Shown here one piece after another: positions 1-7,663 of a DNA stretch of 64,000 bases (within the stretch, counting starts at the first letter, position 1; each line of letters opens with the position of its first letter). The notes below the pieces were generated by a model, which did no database searches, was not told the origin of the DNA, and saw only the letters and a program-made list of their open reading frames with translations. The DNA is from Streptomyces uncialis (GTDB taxonomy: Bacteria > Actinomycetota > Actinomycetes > Streptomycetales > Streptomycetaceae). A program made the position numbers and the translations under genes. The DNA is taken from NCBI RefSeq assembly GCF_036250755.1, contig NZ_CP109583.1, positions 2,666,001 through 2,730,000 of the forward strand. Direction: 5' to 3'.

Positions 1-136
1 GCAGAGCGGGTGCGACGGTGTGTGCCGTGCGTGCCGCGGGGCCTGCGGAGGGTGTGTGGTGCGGGCTGTCCGCACCGGCCGGGCGCTCCGCGGTGCCGCG
101 GGGCGGTCGGCGCGGCGGGTTCCGCGCAATGCCGAA

Positions 137-168
137 GGGAGCGGTCCCCTGGGGTGGGAACCGCTCCC
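137..168 (-). terminator. rpsO downstream stem-loop
   Basis: A perfect 9-bp inverted repeat (GGGAGCGGT at 137-145, ACCGCTCCC at 160-168) extended by further CCC/GGG pairing lies just past the rpsO stop. There is no clear U tract, which is common for Streptomyces terminators. In Streptomyces a hairpin between rpsO and pnp is known to be an RNase III processing and attenuation site, so read-through into pnp beyond the window edge is likely. Positions 1-136 hold no gene that I can support. Confidence 0.7.
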
Positions 169-180
169 TCTCACGGCGTG

Positions 181-468
181 CTACTTGGCGCCCGCCGCGC
201 CACGGCGGATGCCGAGGCGGTCGACGAGGGCGCGGAAGCGCTGGATGTCCTTCTTGGCCAGGTACTGAAGCAGACGGCGACGCTGGCCGACCAGGATCAG
301 CAGACCACGACGGGAGTGGTGGTCGTGCTTGTGGATCTTGAGGTGGCCGGTCAGGTCCGAGATCCGGCGCGACAGCATGGCGACCTGGACCTCGGGGGAG
401 CCGGTGTCACCCTCCTTGGTGGCGAACTCGGCCATGATCTGCTTCTTCGTAGCGGCGTCGAGCGACAC
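181..468 (-). CDS. rpsO: 30S ribosomal protein S15
   Basis: This 95-residue protein is the primary 16S rRNA-binding protein S15 of the small ribosomal subunit platform. The whole family pattern is visible: the [11 protein letters not shown] motif, [12 protein letters not shown], and the C-terminal [20 protein letters not shown]. Its length is normal for the family. The start is GTG at 468, because AAGGAG sits about five bases upstream and homologues begin at SLDAATKKQ; the longer upstream frame would add 44 unconserved residues. It reads left out of the window, and pnp (polynucleotide phosphorylase) is expected next, as in other Streptomyces. A strong hairpin follows the stop. Confidence 0.97.
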   Translation of the reverse strand: MSLDAATKKQIMAEFATKEGDTGSPEVQVAMLSRRISDLTGHLKIHKHDHHSRRGLLILVGQRRRLLQYLAKKDIQRFRALVDRLGIRRGAAGAK

Positions 469-652
469 TCGTACTCCTTGTTTCGTCTTCGTGAGGCCGC
501 CGAGTGCCCCTGTCACAGCGCAGGGGATCTTCCATGACTCGGCAGGCAGGGTCCGCTGGGCGCTGCCTCCAGGTCTCGGAAGATCCGGGGGTGCGTACAC
601 ACACGGCCGTCGACAAGGGTACCAGGGGGGCCGGGCGCGGCTGACGGGCCGG

Positions 653-2212
653 TCAGCTGGTCATCGCGCGGGCCTTGGCGTACACGTCGAAGACGGCGAG
701 GGCCAGCGGGACCAGGGTGAGCAGGAAGAATCCCTCGGCGATCTCCAGGAAGCGGCCCCAGAAGGGGCTGACCCCGCCGCGCGAGGCGATCAGGCCCACG
801 GCGGTGACGAGGGCGGCCAGCACGGCGAGCGCGGCGACGAGCCAGACGGTACGGATGTCCAGGGCGGCGCTGTCACCGCGCAGGGCGTCGCGCAGCAGGC
901 CGGCCGGGGGGTTGAGGGCGAGGCCGAGGCCGAGCAGGACGAGCGAGCCGAGACCGGCGGCGAGGGTGGCGCCGACCTGGGCCGAGTAGCGGAAGAGCTG
1001 GGCGCGCAGCAGCAGGGACAGTCCGGTCGCGAGGGCGAGGAGCTGGCCCCAGACGTCGTCGGAGAAGCCGAGGACGGCGGCGGCGGCCACCGCGACCAGG
1101 GCGCAGCCGCCGACGAGTCCGACGAGGAGTTCATGGCCGCGGCGGGCCTGGGCGGCGATCCGGTCGGCGTCCACGGGCTCGGGGGGCGCGGGGTCGTCGC
1201 CGTAACTCCCGCTCGGGCCGTAGCCGCCGCGGGTGGTGCTGGGCGGGTCGAAGCCGATGGGGAGGCGGGCGAAGCGCAGCGAGAGGCCGGGCAGGAAGGC
1301 GAGGGTGCCGACGGCGAGGGGCGCGCAGATCGCGGCGGTCTCGACGGCGGTGAGGTCGGCGAGCAGGGCCACGAAGGTGGTGAGCAGGCCGATCGCGGCG
1401 GCGAGGACGAAGGCGACGAAGGGGCCGTCGCCGCGCGGGGAGGTGATGGTGAGGACCACGGCGGCGAGCAGGACGGCGGCGCAGGCCAGCAGGAACTGGA
1501 GTTTGCCGATGCCGTGGCCGTCGGCGAGGGGCAGCAGTCCGGAACCGGCGACGGCGAGGTTGGGGAGGGCGCCGAGGCCCAGCGAGATCGCGGAGGCGCG
1601 GTCGTCGTAGACGCGGGCGCGGACGGCGCCGAGGGTCAGCAGGAGGAGTCCGGCGACGGCGGCGAGGACGCCCGCGAGGCCGTTCATGTCGTGCCGGGGG
1701 TCGGCGGACCAGGTCACGAAGGCGATGAGGGTCGCGAGGAGTCCCCCGCCGGTGAGTCCGGCGGCGCGGGTCAGTTCGCCGCTCCACAGGGCTCGGTCCC
1801 GGGAGACGGCGTCGGCGACCGCTTGGGAGACGTCGTCGAAGACGGCGGGGGGCAGCGACTCGGCGAACGGGCGCAGGGTGAGCAGTTCGCCGTCGAGCAC
1901 GCGCTGGGCGGCGAAGGTGCGGGCGCTGTCGAGGACGGTGCCGTCGCGGCGGACGAGGTGGTACCCGACGGGGACCGCGACACCGGAGCTCTGCTGGGAG
2001 AGCCGGAGGATCTCGGGGTGGAGGTCGGCGACGGGGACGTCGTCGGGGAGGGCCACGTCGATCCGGCTGTCGGGGGCGACGATGGTGACCCGGCAGAAGC
2101 CGAGGCCCGCGCCGGTGGTGCTCCCCGGTCCCCGTGCGCCGCTCGGGCCGCCGGGTCCGCCGGTCGTGGTGGGGCCGCTCGCCCCGCTGGGCGCGGAGGC
2201 CGTCATGCTCAC
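653..2212 (-). CDS. eccD: Type VII secretion integral membrane protein EccD
   Basis: EccD forms the membrane-embedded core of the ESX (type VII) secretion channel. The roughly 519-residue product has a disordered Gly/Thr/Pro-rich N-terminus, then a ubiquitin-like (YukD-type) cytosolic domain at about residues 40-125 beginning [18 protein letters not shown], and then about eleven hydrophobic segments to the C-terminus. That is the normal EccD plan. The start is either GTG at 2212 (AAGGGGGA about nine bases upstream) or ATG at 2206; I prefer GTG on spacing. The gene is divergent from eccC across a 510-bp region and is followed by rpsO on the same strand. Family assignment is secure; the exact start is not. 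Confidence 0.9.
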   Translation of the reverse strand: MSMTASAPSGASGPTTTGGPGGPSGARGPGSTTGAGLGFCRVTIVAPDSRIDVALPDDVPVADLHPEILRLSQQSSGVAVPVGYHLVRRDGTVLDSARTFAAQRVLDGELLTLRPFAESLPPAVFDDVSQAVADAVSRDRALWSGELTRAAGLTGGGLLATLIAFVTWSADPRHDMNGLAGVLAAVAGLLLLTLGAVRARVYDDRASAISLGLGALPNLAVAGSGLLPLADGHGIGKLQFLLACAAVLLAAVVLTITSPRGDGPFVAFVLAAAIGLLTTFVALLADLTAVETAAICAPLAVGTLAFLPGLSLRFARLPIGFDPPSTTRGGYGPSGSYGDDPAPPEPVDADRIAAQARRGHELLVGLVGGCALVAVAAAAVLGFSDDVWGQLLALATGLSLLLRAQLFRYSAQVGATLAAGLGSLVLLGLGLALNPPAGLLRDALRGDSAALDIRTVWLVAALAVLAALVTAVGLIASRGGVSPFWGRFLEIAEGFFLLTLVPLALAVFDVYAKARAMTS

Positions 2213-2722
2213 CGTTCTGTTCCCCCTTCGGGTGGTGCCGCCGGACCGCGGGTCGCGGCGGCGGGCCGGGTTCGCCGGGTTTCGCCGGGTGGTGGGGCGC
2301 GGAGGTCCCGGGCGGGGTCCTCGGTCCTCGACGGTCCGGGTGGCCCGGGTGGTTCCGGTGGCCCGGCGGTACCGGTGGTCCGGGTGGTGCCGCCGGACCG
2401 CGGGGCGTGCGGCGGTGCCGTCCCGTCGCCGTCCGGTGCCGTTACGTCTCGTGCTGTCCCGTCGCCGTACCGGTGCCGTGGCGGCCGGCCGGGGAGTGCG
2501 GGACGTGTGGACATCCTGTGCCGGACCGGTTCCGGCCGCGGCCCCGGACCGTACCCAATGCCCCGGTTTGCTCGGCTCGTTCGTCGTGTGCGCCCGCACA
2601 CGCAGCGCAGCCTATCGCCCACCGGGCCTATGGGATGTCAGTAGGATCACGCGCGCGGCCTATGTCCGCCTGACACGGGGCGGCGGACGGAAGATACGGG
2701 GCCGTCCACGGAATTGGTGCGT
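2213..2722. promoter_or_regulatory. eccD-eccC divergent intergenic region
   Basis: This 510-bp stretch has open frames on both strands but no conserved protein, so I treat it as non-coding. It must carry the promoters for both divergent genes. A Streptomyces-like -10 hexamer TAGGAT is at 2642-2647, 75 bases before eccC, without a convincing -35. A 24-bp direct repeat (CGGGTGGTGCCGCCGGACCG followed by CGGG) occurs at 2229-2252 and 2381-2404, and 2330-2385 is a low-complexity GGT/CCGG tract. GCCTAT recurs at about 2610, 2626 and 2659. None of these is proven regulatory. Confidence 0.4.
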
Positions 2723-5700
2723 ATGAGCCAGATCGTCGTCAAGCGCCCGCCTCGGGCTTTGCCGTCCGAAACACCCACGGGGGACATCGTCCTCCAACCA
2801 CCGCCGGAACTCCCGCGCGGGCAGGACGAGGGCACCATGATGCAGCTCCTGCCGATGCTCGGCATGGGCGGTTCGGTGGTGTTCTTCTTCATGCCCACCG
2901 CGCATCCGTTCATGAAGGTCATGGGCATGGTGATGATCGCGTCCACGATCGCCATGACCATCGCCATGGTGGTGCGCTACCGGCGCGGCGCGCAGGGACA
3001 GTTGGCGGACCTGCGCCGAGACTATCTGCGGTATCTCGCGCAGACCCGGCGGTCCACGGTGGAGACCGCCCGCGCGCAGCGGGACGCCCAGTACTTCCTG
3101 CATCCCGCGCCGGAACAGCTCTGGGCGCTGGTCGCCGAGGGCAGCCGGGTGTGGGAACGCCGCTCGGGCGACGGTGACTTCGGACAGGTGCGGATCGGGC
3201 TCGGGCCGCAGCCGCTGTCCACCGCGCTGATCGCGCCGGAGGAGGGCGCGACGGACGGCCTGGAGCCGCTGACGCAGAGCGCGCTGCACCGGTTCGTCGC
3301 CGCGCACAGCACCCTCGACGCGCTGCCGATGGCGGTGTCGCTGCGCGCCTTCTACCACGTGACGGTCAGCGGGGACGCGCAGACGGCGCGCGGTACGGCG
3401 CGCGCGCTGGTCGCGTCGCTGGCGTCGCTGCACTCCCCCGACGATCTGCTGCTGGCGTTCGGCGTCGGGCAGCAGGACGCGGCGCACTGGGAGTGGACGA
3501 AGTGGCTGCCGCACAGCCAGGCGTCCGGGCTGGTCGACGGGGCGGGCACCCGGCGGATGATCGTGAGCGACGCGGCGGAGCTGGAGTCGATGCTGTCGGC
3601 GCGGCTCACCGGGCGTCCCCGGTTCCATCCGAACGGGGCGCCGGTGCCCGAGGAGCCCCATGTGGTCGTCGTCCTGGACGGGCTGTCGCTGTCGCCGGAC
3701 TCGCTGCTCGCCGGCGCCGAGGGCCTTCAGGGCGTGACGGTCGTCGAGGTGGTGCCGGGTGATCCGGCCGGCGGCCGGGGCGATCTGTCGGTGGTCGTCC
3801 AGCCGCGGTCGCTGCGGCTGGAGGCGGCGGGCGGGCAGGTGTACGAAGGGGTGCCGGACGTCCTCGCGTACGAGGCGGCGGACGCGCTGGCGCGCCAGCT
3901 CGCGCCGCTGCGGATGGCGTCCGGCGGGGACGACGACGAGCCGCTGCTCGCTAACCTGGACTTCACCGAACTCCTCGGCCTCGGTGACGCCGCGTCGGTG
4001 GACACCCGGCGGACCTGGCGGCCCCGCTCGCTCGCGGAGCGGCTGCGGGTACCGATCGGGGTCGGTGAGGACGGCCGTCCCGTGATGCTGGATCTGAAGG
4101 AGGCCGCGCAGGAGGGGATGGGGCCGCACGGACTGTGCGTCGGGGCGACGGGTTCCGGCAAGTCGGAGCTGCTGCGGACACTGGTCCTCGGGCTCGCGGT
4201 CACGCACTCGTCGCAGACGCTGAACTTCGTGCTCGCCGACTTCAAGGGCGGCGCGACCTTCGCGGGGATGGCGCAGATGCCGCACGTCGCGGCGGTGATC
4301 ACCAACCTCGCGGACGATCTGACGCTGGTCGACCGGATGGGCGACTCGATCCGCGGTGAGCTGAACCGCCGTCAGGAGATGCTGCGGGACGCGGGCAACT
4401 ACGCCAACATCCACGACTACGAGAAGGCGCGGGCCGCGGGCGCCCCGCTCCAGCCGATCCCGTCGCTCGTCCTGGTGATCGACGAGTTCAGCGAGCTGCT
4501 GTCCGCGAAGCCCGACTTCATCGAGATGTTCGTCCAGATCGGCCGGATCGGCCGGTCCCTCGGGGTGCATCTGCTGCTCGCGTCGCAGCGGCTGGAGGAA
4601 GGGCGGCTGCGGGGGCTGGAGACCTATCTGTCGTACCGGGTCGGGCTGCGGACGTTCTCCGCGGCGGAGTCCCGGGCCGCGCTCGGGGTGCCCGACGCCT
4701 ATGAACTGCCGAACGTGCCCGGTTCCGGGTTCCTCAAGTTCGGTACCGACGAGATGGTCCGCTTCAAGGCGGCGTACGTCTCCGGCGCCTACCGGTCCGC
4801 CGCCTCGCGGGACATCACCGCCGGCGGGCCGCTGCCGGTGGACCGGCGGCCGGCGCTGTTCACCGCGGCGCCCGTACCGCTGCACTACGTCAGCGTGCCC
4901 GCGCAGCGCACGGCCGGCCGCGGCGGCGAGGGCCAGGACGACGCGCTCGCGGACACCGTCCTCGATGTGATCGTGGGACGGCTGGAGGCCCAGGGCCCGG
5001 CGGCCCACCAGGTGTGGCTGCCGCCGCTGGACAGCCCGCCGTCGCTGGACTCGCTGCTGCCGGGTCTCACCCCGGTACGGGGCCGGGGGCTGACCCAGCC
5101 CGGCTACGAGGGCGCCGGCCGGCTGGTCGTCCCGCTCGGCCTGGTCGACAAGCCGTACGAGCAGCGGCGCGACCCGCTGTGGTGCGACTTCTCCGGCGCG
5201 GCCGGGCACCTTCAGCTGCTCGGCGGCCCGCAGTCCGGCAAGTCGACGCTGCTGCGCGCTCTGATCGCGTCCTTCGCGCTCACCCACACCCCGTACGAGG
5301 TGCAGTTCTACGGTCTCGACTTCGGTGGCGGCGGTCTCGCCGCGCTGTCCGGGCTGCCGCATGTCGGCGGCGTCGCGTCCCGCCTCGACCCGGAACGGGT
5401 ACGGCGTACGGTCGCCGAGGTGTACGGGGTGCTGACCCGGCGTGAGGAGTACTTCCGGTCGGCGGGCATCGCGTCGATCGCGGACTTCCGGACCCGCCGG
5501 GCGCGCGGCGACATCTCGGTCACGGACCAGCCATGGGGCGATGTGTTCCTCGTCATCGACGGCTGGGGCACGTTCCGCGCGGAGTACGAGGGGCTGGAGC
5601 AGGCCGTCCTGGACATCGCGTCACGGGGGCTGGGCTACGGGGTGCACCTCGTGCTGTCGGCGTCCCGTTCCATGGAGGTCCGGTCGAACCTCAAGGACCA

Positions 5701-6715
5701 TCTGATGAACCGGCTGGAGCTGCGGCTCGGTGACACCATGGACTCCGAGATCGACCGCAAGGTGGCCGTGAACGTGCCGACGGGAGTGCCGGGCCGGGGT
5801 ATCTCACCGCAGCGGCTGCACTTCATGGCGGCGGTCCCCCGTATCGACGGGCTGTCGTCGGACACCGACCTCGCGGACGCCACGGAGGCGCTGACCGCCG
5901 AGGTCGCCCGGCACTGGGCGGCGCCCGGCGCGCCGGAGGTACGGCTGCTGCCCCGGGCGCTGCCCGCGGCCCAGCTCCCGCCGGGGCACATGTTCCCGGA
6001 GCGGGGTATCGCCTGGGCGCTGGACGAGGACAATCTGGAGCCGGTGTTCCTCGACTTCGAGCAGGACCCGTTCTTCCTGGTGTTCGGGGAGAGCGAGTCG
6101 GGCAAGACGAACCTGCTGCGGCTGCTCATCACCCGGCTGAGCGAACGGTACTCGGGCGACGCCTGCAAGATGTTCGTGATCGACAACCGGCGGGGACTGC
6201 TGGACGCGGCTCCCGCGTCGCACCTCGCCGAGTACGTGCCGATGTCCAACTCCATGGACCACCATGTCGAGGCGCTCGCCGATCTCATCCGGCGCCGCAC
6301 CCCGACCGCCGAGGTCACGGCCCGGCAGCTGCGGGAACGCAGCTGGTGGCAGGGCCCGACGGTGTACGTGATCGTCGACGACTACGACCTCGTCTCCACG
6401 TCCAGCGGCAACCCGCTCGCCGCGCTCACCGAGCTGCTCCCCTTCGCCCGGGACGTGGGCGTCCGCTTCATCGTCGCCCGCTCGACGGCGGGCGCGGGCC
6501 GTGCCTCGTACGAGCCGTTCGTCCAGCGGATGAAGGAGCTGGGCGCGCAGGGTGTCGTCCTCGCGGGTGACCCCGGCGAGGGGGATCTGCTGGGCAACGT
6601 CCGCGCCCGTCCGATGCCGCCGGGCCGCGGCACGTTCGTCTCCCGCAAGCGCGGCAAGCCGCTCGTCCAGACGGGGGTGATGGAGCCGGAGCCGGAGCCG
6701 GAGGGCCGGGGGTAG
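2723..6715 (+). CDS. eccC: Type VII secretion ATPase EccC (FtsK/SpoIIIE family)
   Basis: EccC is the motor of the ESX system; it binds substrate signals and drives export. The 1330-residue protein has two N-terminal membrane segments (about residues 45-90) followed by three FtsK/SpoIIIE ATPase domains. Walker A motifs are GATGSGKS at 474-481, GGPQSGKST at 834-842 and GESESGKT at 1122-1129, all with the catalytic lysine. Walker B strands read LVLVIDEF, VFLVIDGW and VYVIVDDYD. It is a single-chain EccC, unlike the split EccCa/EccCb of mycobacterial ESX-1. I chose ATG 2723 because the conserved protein begins MSQIVVKRPPR; TTG 2714 and GTG 2717 are in frame. It ends in a short Glu/Pro tail. Divergent from eccD. 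Confidence 0.95.
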   Translation: MSQIVVKRPPRALPSETPTGDIVLQPPPELPRGQDEGTMMQLLPMLGMGGSVVFFFMPTAHPFMKVMGMVMIASTIAMTIAMVVRYRRGAQGQLADLRRDYLRYLAQTRRSTVETARAQRDAQYFLHPAPEQLWALVAEGSRVWERRSGDGDFGQVRIGLGPQPLSTALIAPEEGATDGLEPLTQSALHRFVAAHSTLDALPMAVSLRAFYHVTVSGDAQTARGTARALVASLASLHSPDDLLLAFGVGQQDAAHWEWTKWLPHSQASGLVDGAGTRRMIVSDAAELESMLSARLTGRPRFHPNGAPVPEEPHVVVVLDGLSLSPDSLLAGAEGLQGVTVVEVVPGDPAGGRGDLSVVVQPRSLRLEAAGGQVYEGVPDVLAYEAADALARQLAPLRMASGGDDDEPLLANLDFTELLGLGDAASVDTRRTWRPRSLAERLRVPIGVGEDGRPVMLDLKEAAQEGMGPHGLCVGATGSGKSELLRTLVLGLAVTHSSQTLNFVLADFKGGATFAGMAQMPHVAAVITNLADDLTLVDRMGDSIRGELNRRQEMLRDAGNYANIHDYEKARAAGAPLQPIPSLVLVIDEFSELLSAKPDFIEMFVQIGRIGRSLGVHLLLASQRLEEGRLRGLETYLSYRVGLRTFSAAESRAALGVPDAYELPNVPGSGFLKFGTDEMVRFKAAYVSGAYRSAASRDITAGGPLPVDRRPALFTAAPVPLHYVSVPAQRTAGRGGEGQDDALADTVLDVIVGRLEAQGPAAHQVWLPPLDSPPSLDSLLPGLTPVRGRGLTQPGYEGAGRLVVPLGLVDKPYEQRRDPLWCDFSGAAGHLQLLGGPQSGKSTLLRALIASFALTHTPYEVQFYGLDFGGGGLAALSGLPHVGGVASRLDPERVRRTVAEVYGVLTRREEYFRSAGIASIADFRTRRARGDISVTDQPWGDVFLVIDGWGTFRAEYEGLEQAVLDIASRGLGYGVHLVLSASRSMEVRSNLKDHLMNRLELRLGDTMDSEIDRKVAVNVPTGVPGRGISPQRLHFMAAVPRIDGLSSDTDLADATEALTAEVARHWAAPGAPEVRLLPRALPAAQLPPGHMFPERGIAWALDEDNLEPVFLDFEQDPFFLVFGESESGKTNLLRLLITRLSERYSGDACKMFVIDNRRGLLDAAPASHLAEYVPMSNSMDHHVEALADLIRRRTPTAEVTARQLRERSWWQGPTVYVIVDDYDLVSTSSGNPLAALTELLPFARDVGVRFIVARSTAGAGRASYEPFVQRMKELGAQGVVLAGDPGEGDLLGNVRARPMPPGRGTFVSRKRGKPLVQTGVMEPEPEPEGRG

Positions 6716-6722
6716 CGGTTGG

Positions 6723-6800
6723 GGGGTGGGCGGCTGCCCCGAGAGGTGGGCGGCCGTCGGAGGGGTGGGCGGCTGCTCCGAGATGTGGGCGGCCGTCGGG
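6723..6800. repeat. Tandem 39-bp repeat, array A (2 copies)
   Basis: Two adjacent 39-bp copies (6723-6761 and 6762-6800) differ at only a few positions. Each contains GGGTGGGCGGCTGC, then CCGAGA, then GTGGGCGGCCGTCGG. The array starts just after the eccC stop. I see no gene in it. Confidence 0.75.
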
Positions 6801-6975
6801 TTCGGCGCCCCCGCCCCGTCCCGCTGTACGGGGGGCTGCCCGTCCGCCGGATCGCTGGGACACCGCTACCCTCGGACCGTCACTTTCAGTGATTGGGTGT
6901 CACGTTCGAGTGCGGGCGTCGTCCGGGTGGCTGTCGCGAGGGGTCGCCGTGGACGGTTGACGCGGGTGATTGACC

Positions 6976-7099
6976 GGTGGTTGACCGGGTGGCCGACGCG
7001 GGTGATCGAGGCAGGTGGTTGACCGGGTGGCCGACGCGGGTGATTCGACGCAGGTGGTTGACCGAGTGGCTGACGTGGGTGATTCGACGCGGGTGGTCC
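6976..7099. repeat. Tandem 39-bp repeat, array B (about 3 copies)
   Basis: Three head-to-tail copies begin at 6976 (38 bp), 7014 (39 bp) and 7053 (39 bp); a fourth starts at 7092 and decays. The consensus is GGTGGTTGACCGGGTGGCCG followed by ACGCGGGTGATTCGACGCA. A degenerate half copy precedes it at about 6953-6975. There are no spacers, so it is not a CRISPR. It ends about 70 bp before the next gene start. Confidence 0.8.
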
Positions 7100-7171
7100 G
7101 CGTGAGGCGTGGCGTATCGAGTCGGACCTGGTCGGCCCGTCGGGGCCGGCCCTGGGGGAAGGAGCCAGTCC

Positions 7172-7663
7172 ATGGGCTGGGACGAGTGGGAAGAGTTGAA
7201 GGCGCGGGCCGCCGAACGGCAGTCGACGTCGATGCAGGTGAACCATGTGCCGGGTGATCCGGGGGGTACCGAGGCGAGCCTGGAGGTCCGTCAGAGCGAT
7301 CTGGCGAAGATCGGCGACCACGCCTTCAAGCTGCATATGCGGCTGTGGGACGAGGCGCGGGTCCAGGTGGCCAGCACGGAGACGGCGGGCGCGGGCCTCA
7401 AGGGAGAGGGGTTCGCGCTGGGTGGCGCGCTGGAGCATGTGTCCACCCGGTGGGAGGAACAGGTGAGATCCCTGCGGGACGCCTGCGGCCATATCTCGAA
7501 CCATCTGGAGTTCACCAAGAAGACCCACCGCGGCGACGACCACCACATCGGCAGCGCGCTGAACACCATCGAGACCCTGACCCAGGGCTTCGACGACCGG
7601 GTCGGCGGGCCGGGGGCGAGGAATCCGGTGTACGGCACCGAGAAGGAGAAGAAGGACAGCTGA
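7172..7663 (+). CDS. Small helical protein, probable ESX cargo partner
   Basis: A 163-residue protein of unknown exact function. It is predicted to be mostly helical, with charged N- and C-terminal tails, a Trp-containing helix (RLWDEARVQV), a Gly turn (AGAGLKGEGF) and a second helix with TRWEEQV, a layout like the helical hairpin of WXG100-type proteins but longer. There is no signal peptide or membrane segment. ATG 7172 is preceded by AAGGAG at seven bases. Its stop overlaps the start of the next gene by one base (TGATG), so the two are translationally coupled. This suggests co-folding or chaperoning of the large protein that follows, as small partners do for ESX/LXG effectors. The role is inference from layout and context. 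Confidence 0.65.
   Translation: MGWDEWEELKARAAERQSTSMQVNHVPGDPGGTEASLEVRQSDLAKIGDHAFKLHMRLWDEARVQVASTETAGAGLKGEGFALGGALEHVSTRWEEQVRSLRDACGHISNHLEFTKKTHRGDDHHIGSALNTIETLTQGFDDRVGGPGARNPVYGTEKEKKDS

Larger units (their letters stand above)
6716..7171. promoter_or_regulatory. Intergenic region upstream of the ESX cargo cassette
   Basis: This 456-bp gap between eccC and the small protein at 7172 contains two 39-bp tandem arrays (6723-6800 and 6976-7099) and a 13-bp inverted repeat TCACTttcAGTGA at 6880-6892. Open frames here are short, repeat-derived and lack support. Each unit of the second array carries TTGACC, a -35-like hexamer, but no good -10. It most likely holds the promoter of the cassette, separating its control from that of eccC. 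Confidence 0.4.

Noticed and set aside
329..2644. Long plus-strand open frame antisense to eccD
   Set aside because: Composition is Gly/Glu/Ala-only text with no conserved domain; it is the shadow of eccD in GC-rich DNA.
2660..5362. 900-codon minus-strand open frame antisense to eccC
   Set aside because: Arg/Gln/Pro-rich shadow of a well-supported three-domain ATPase gene.
6976..7099. Possible CRISPR array
   Set aside because: Units are directly adjacent with no unique spacers and no cas genes are present.
7015..7257. Short plus-strand frame encoding a 13-residue repeat (VVDRVADAGDST)
   Set aside because: It is only the translation of the 39-bp DNA repeat and then runs out of frame into the real gene at 7172; no RBS.
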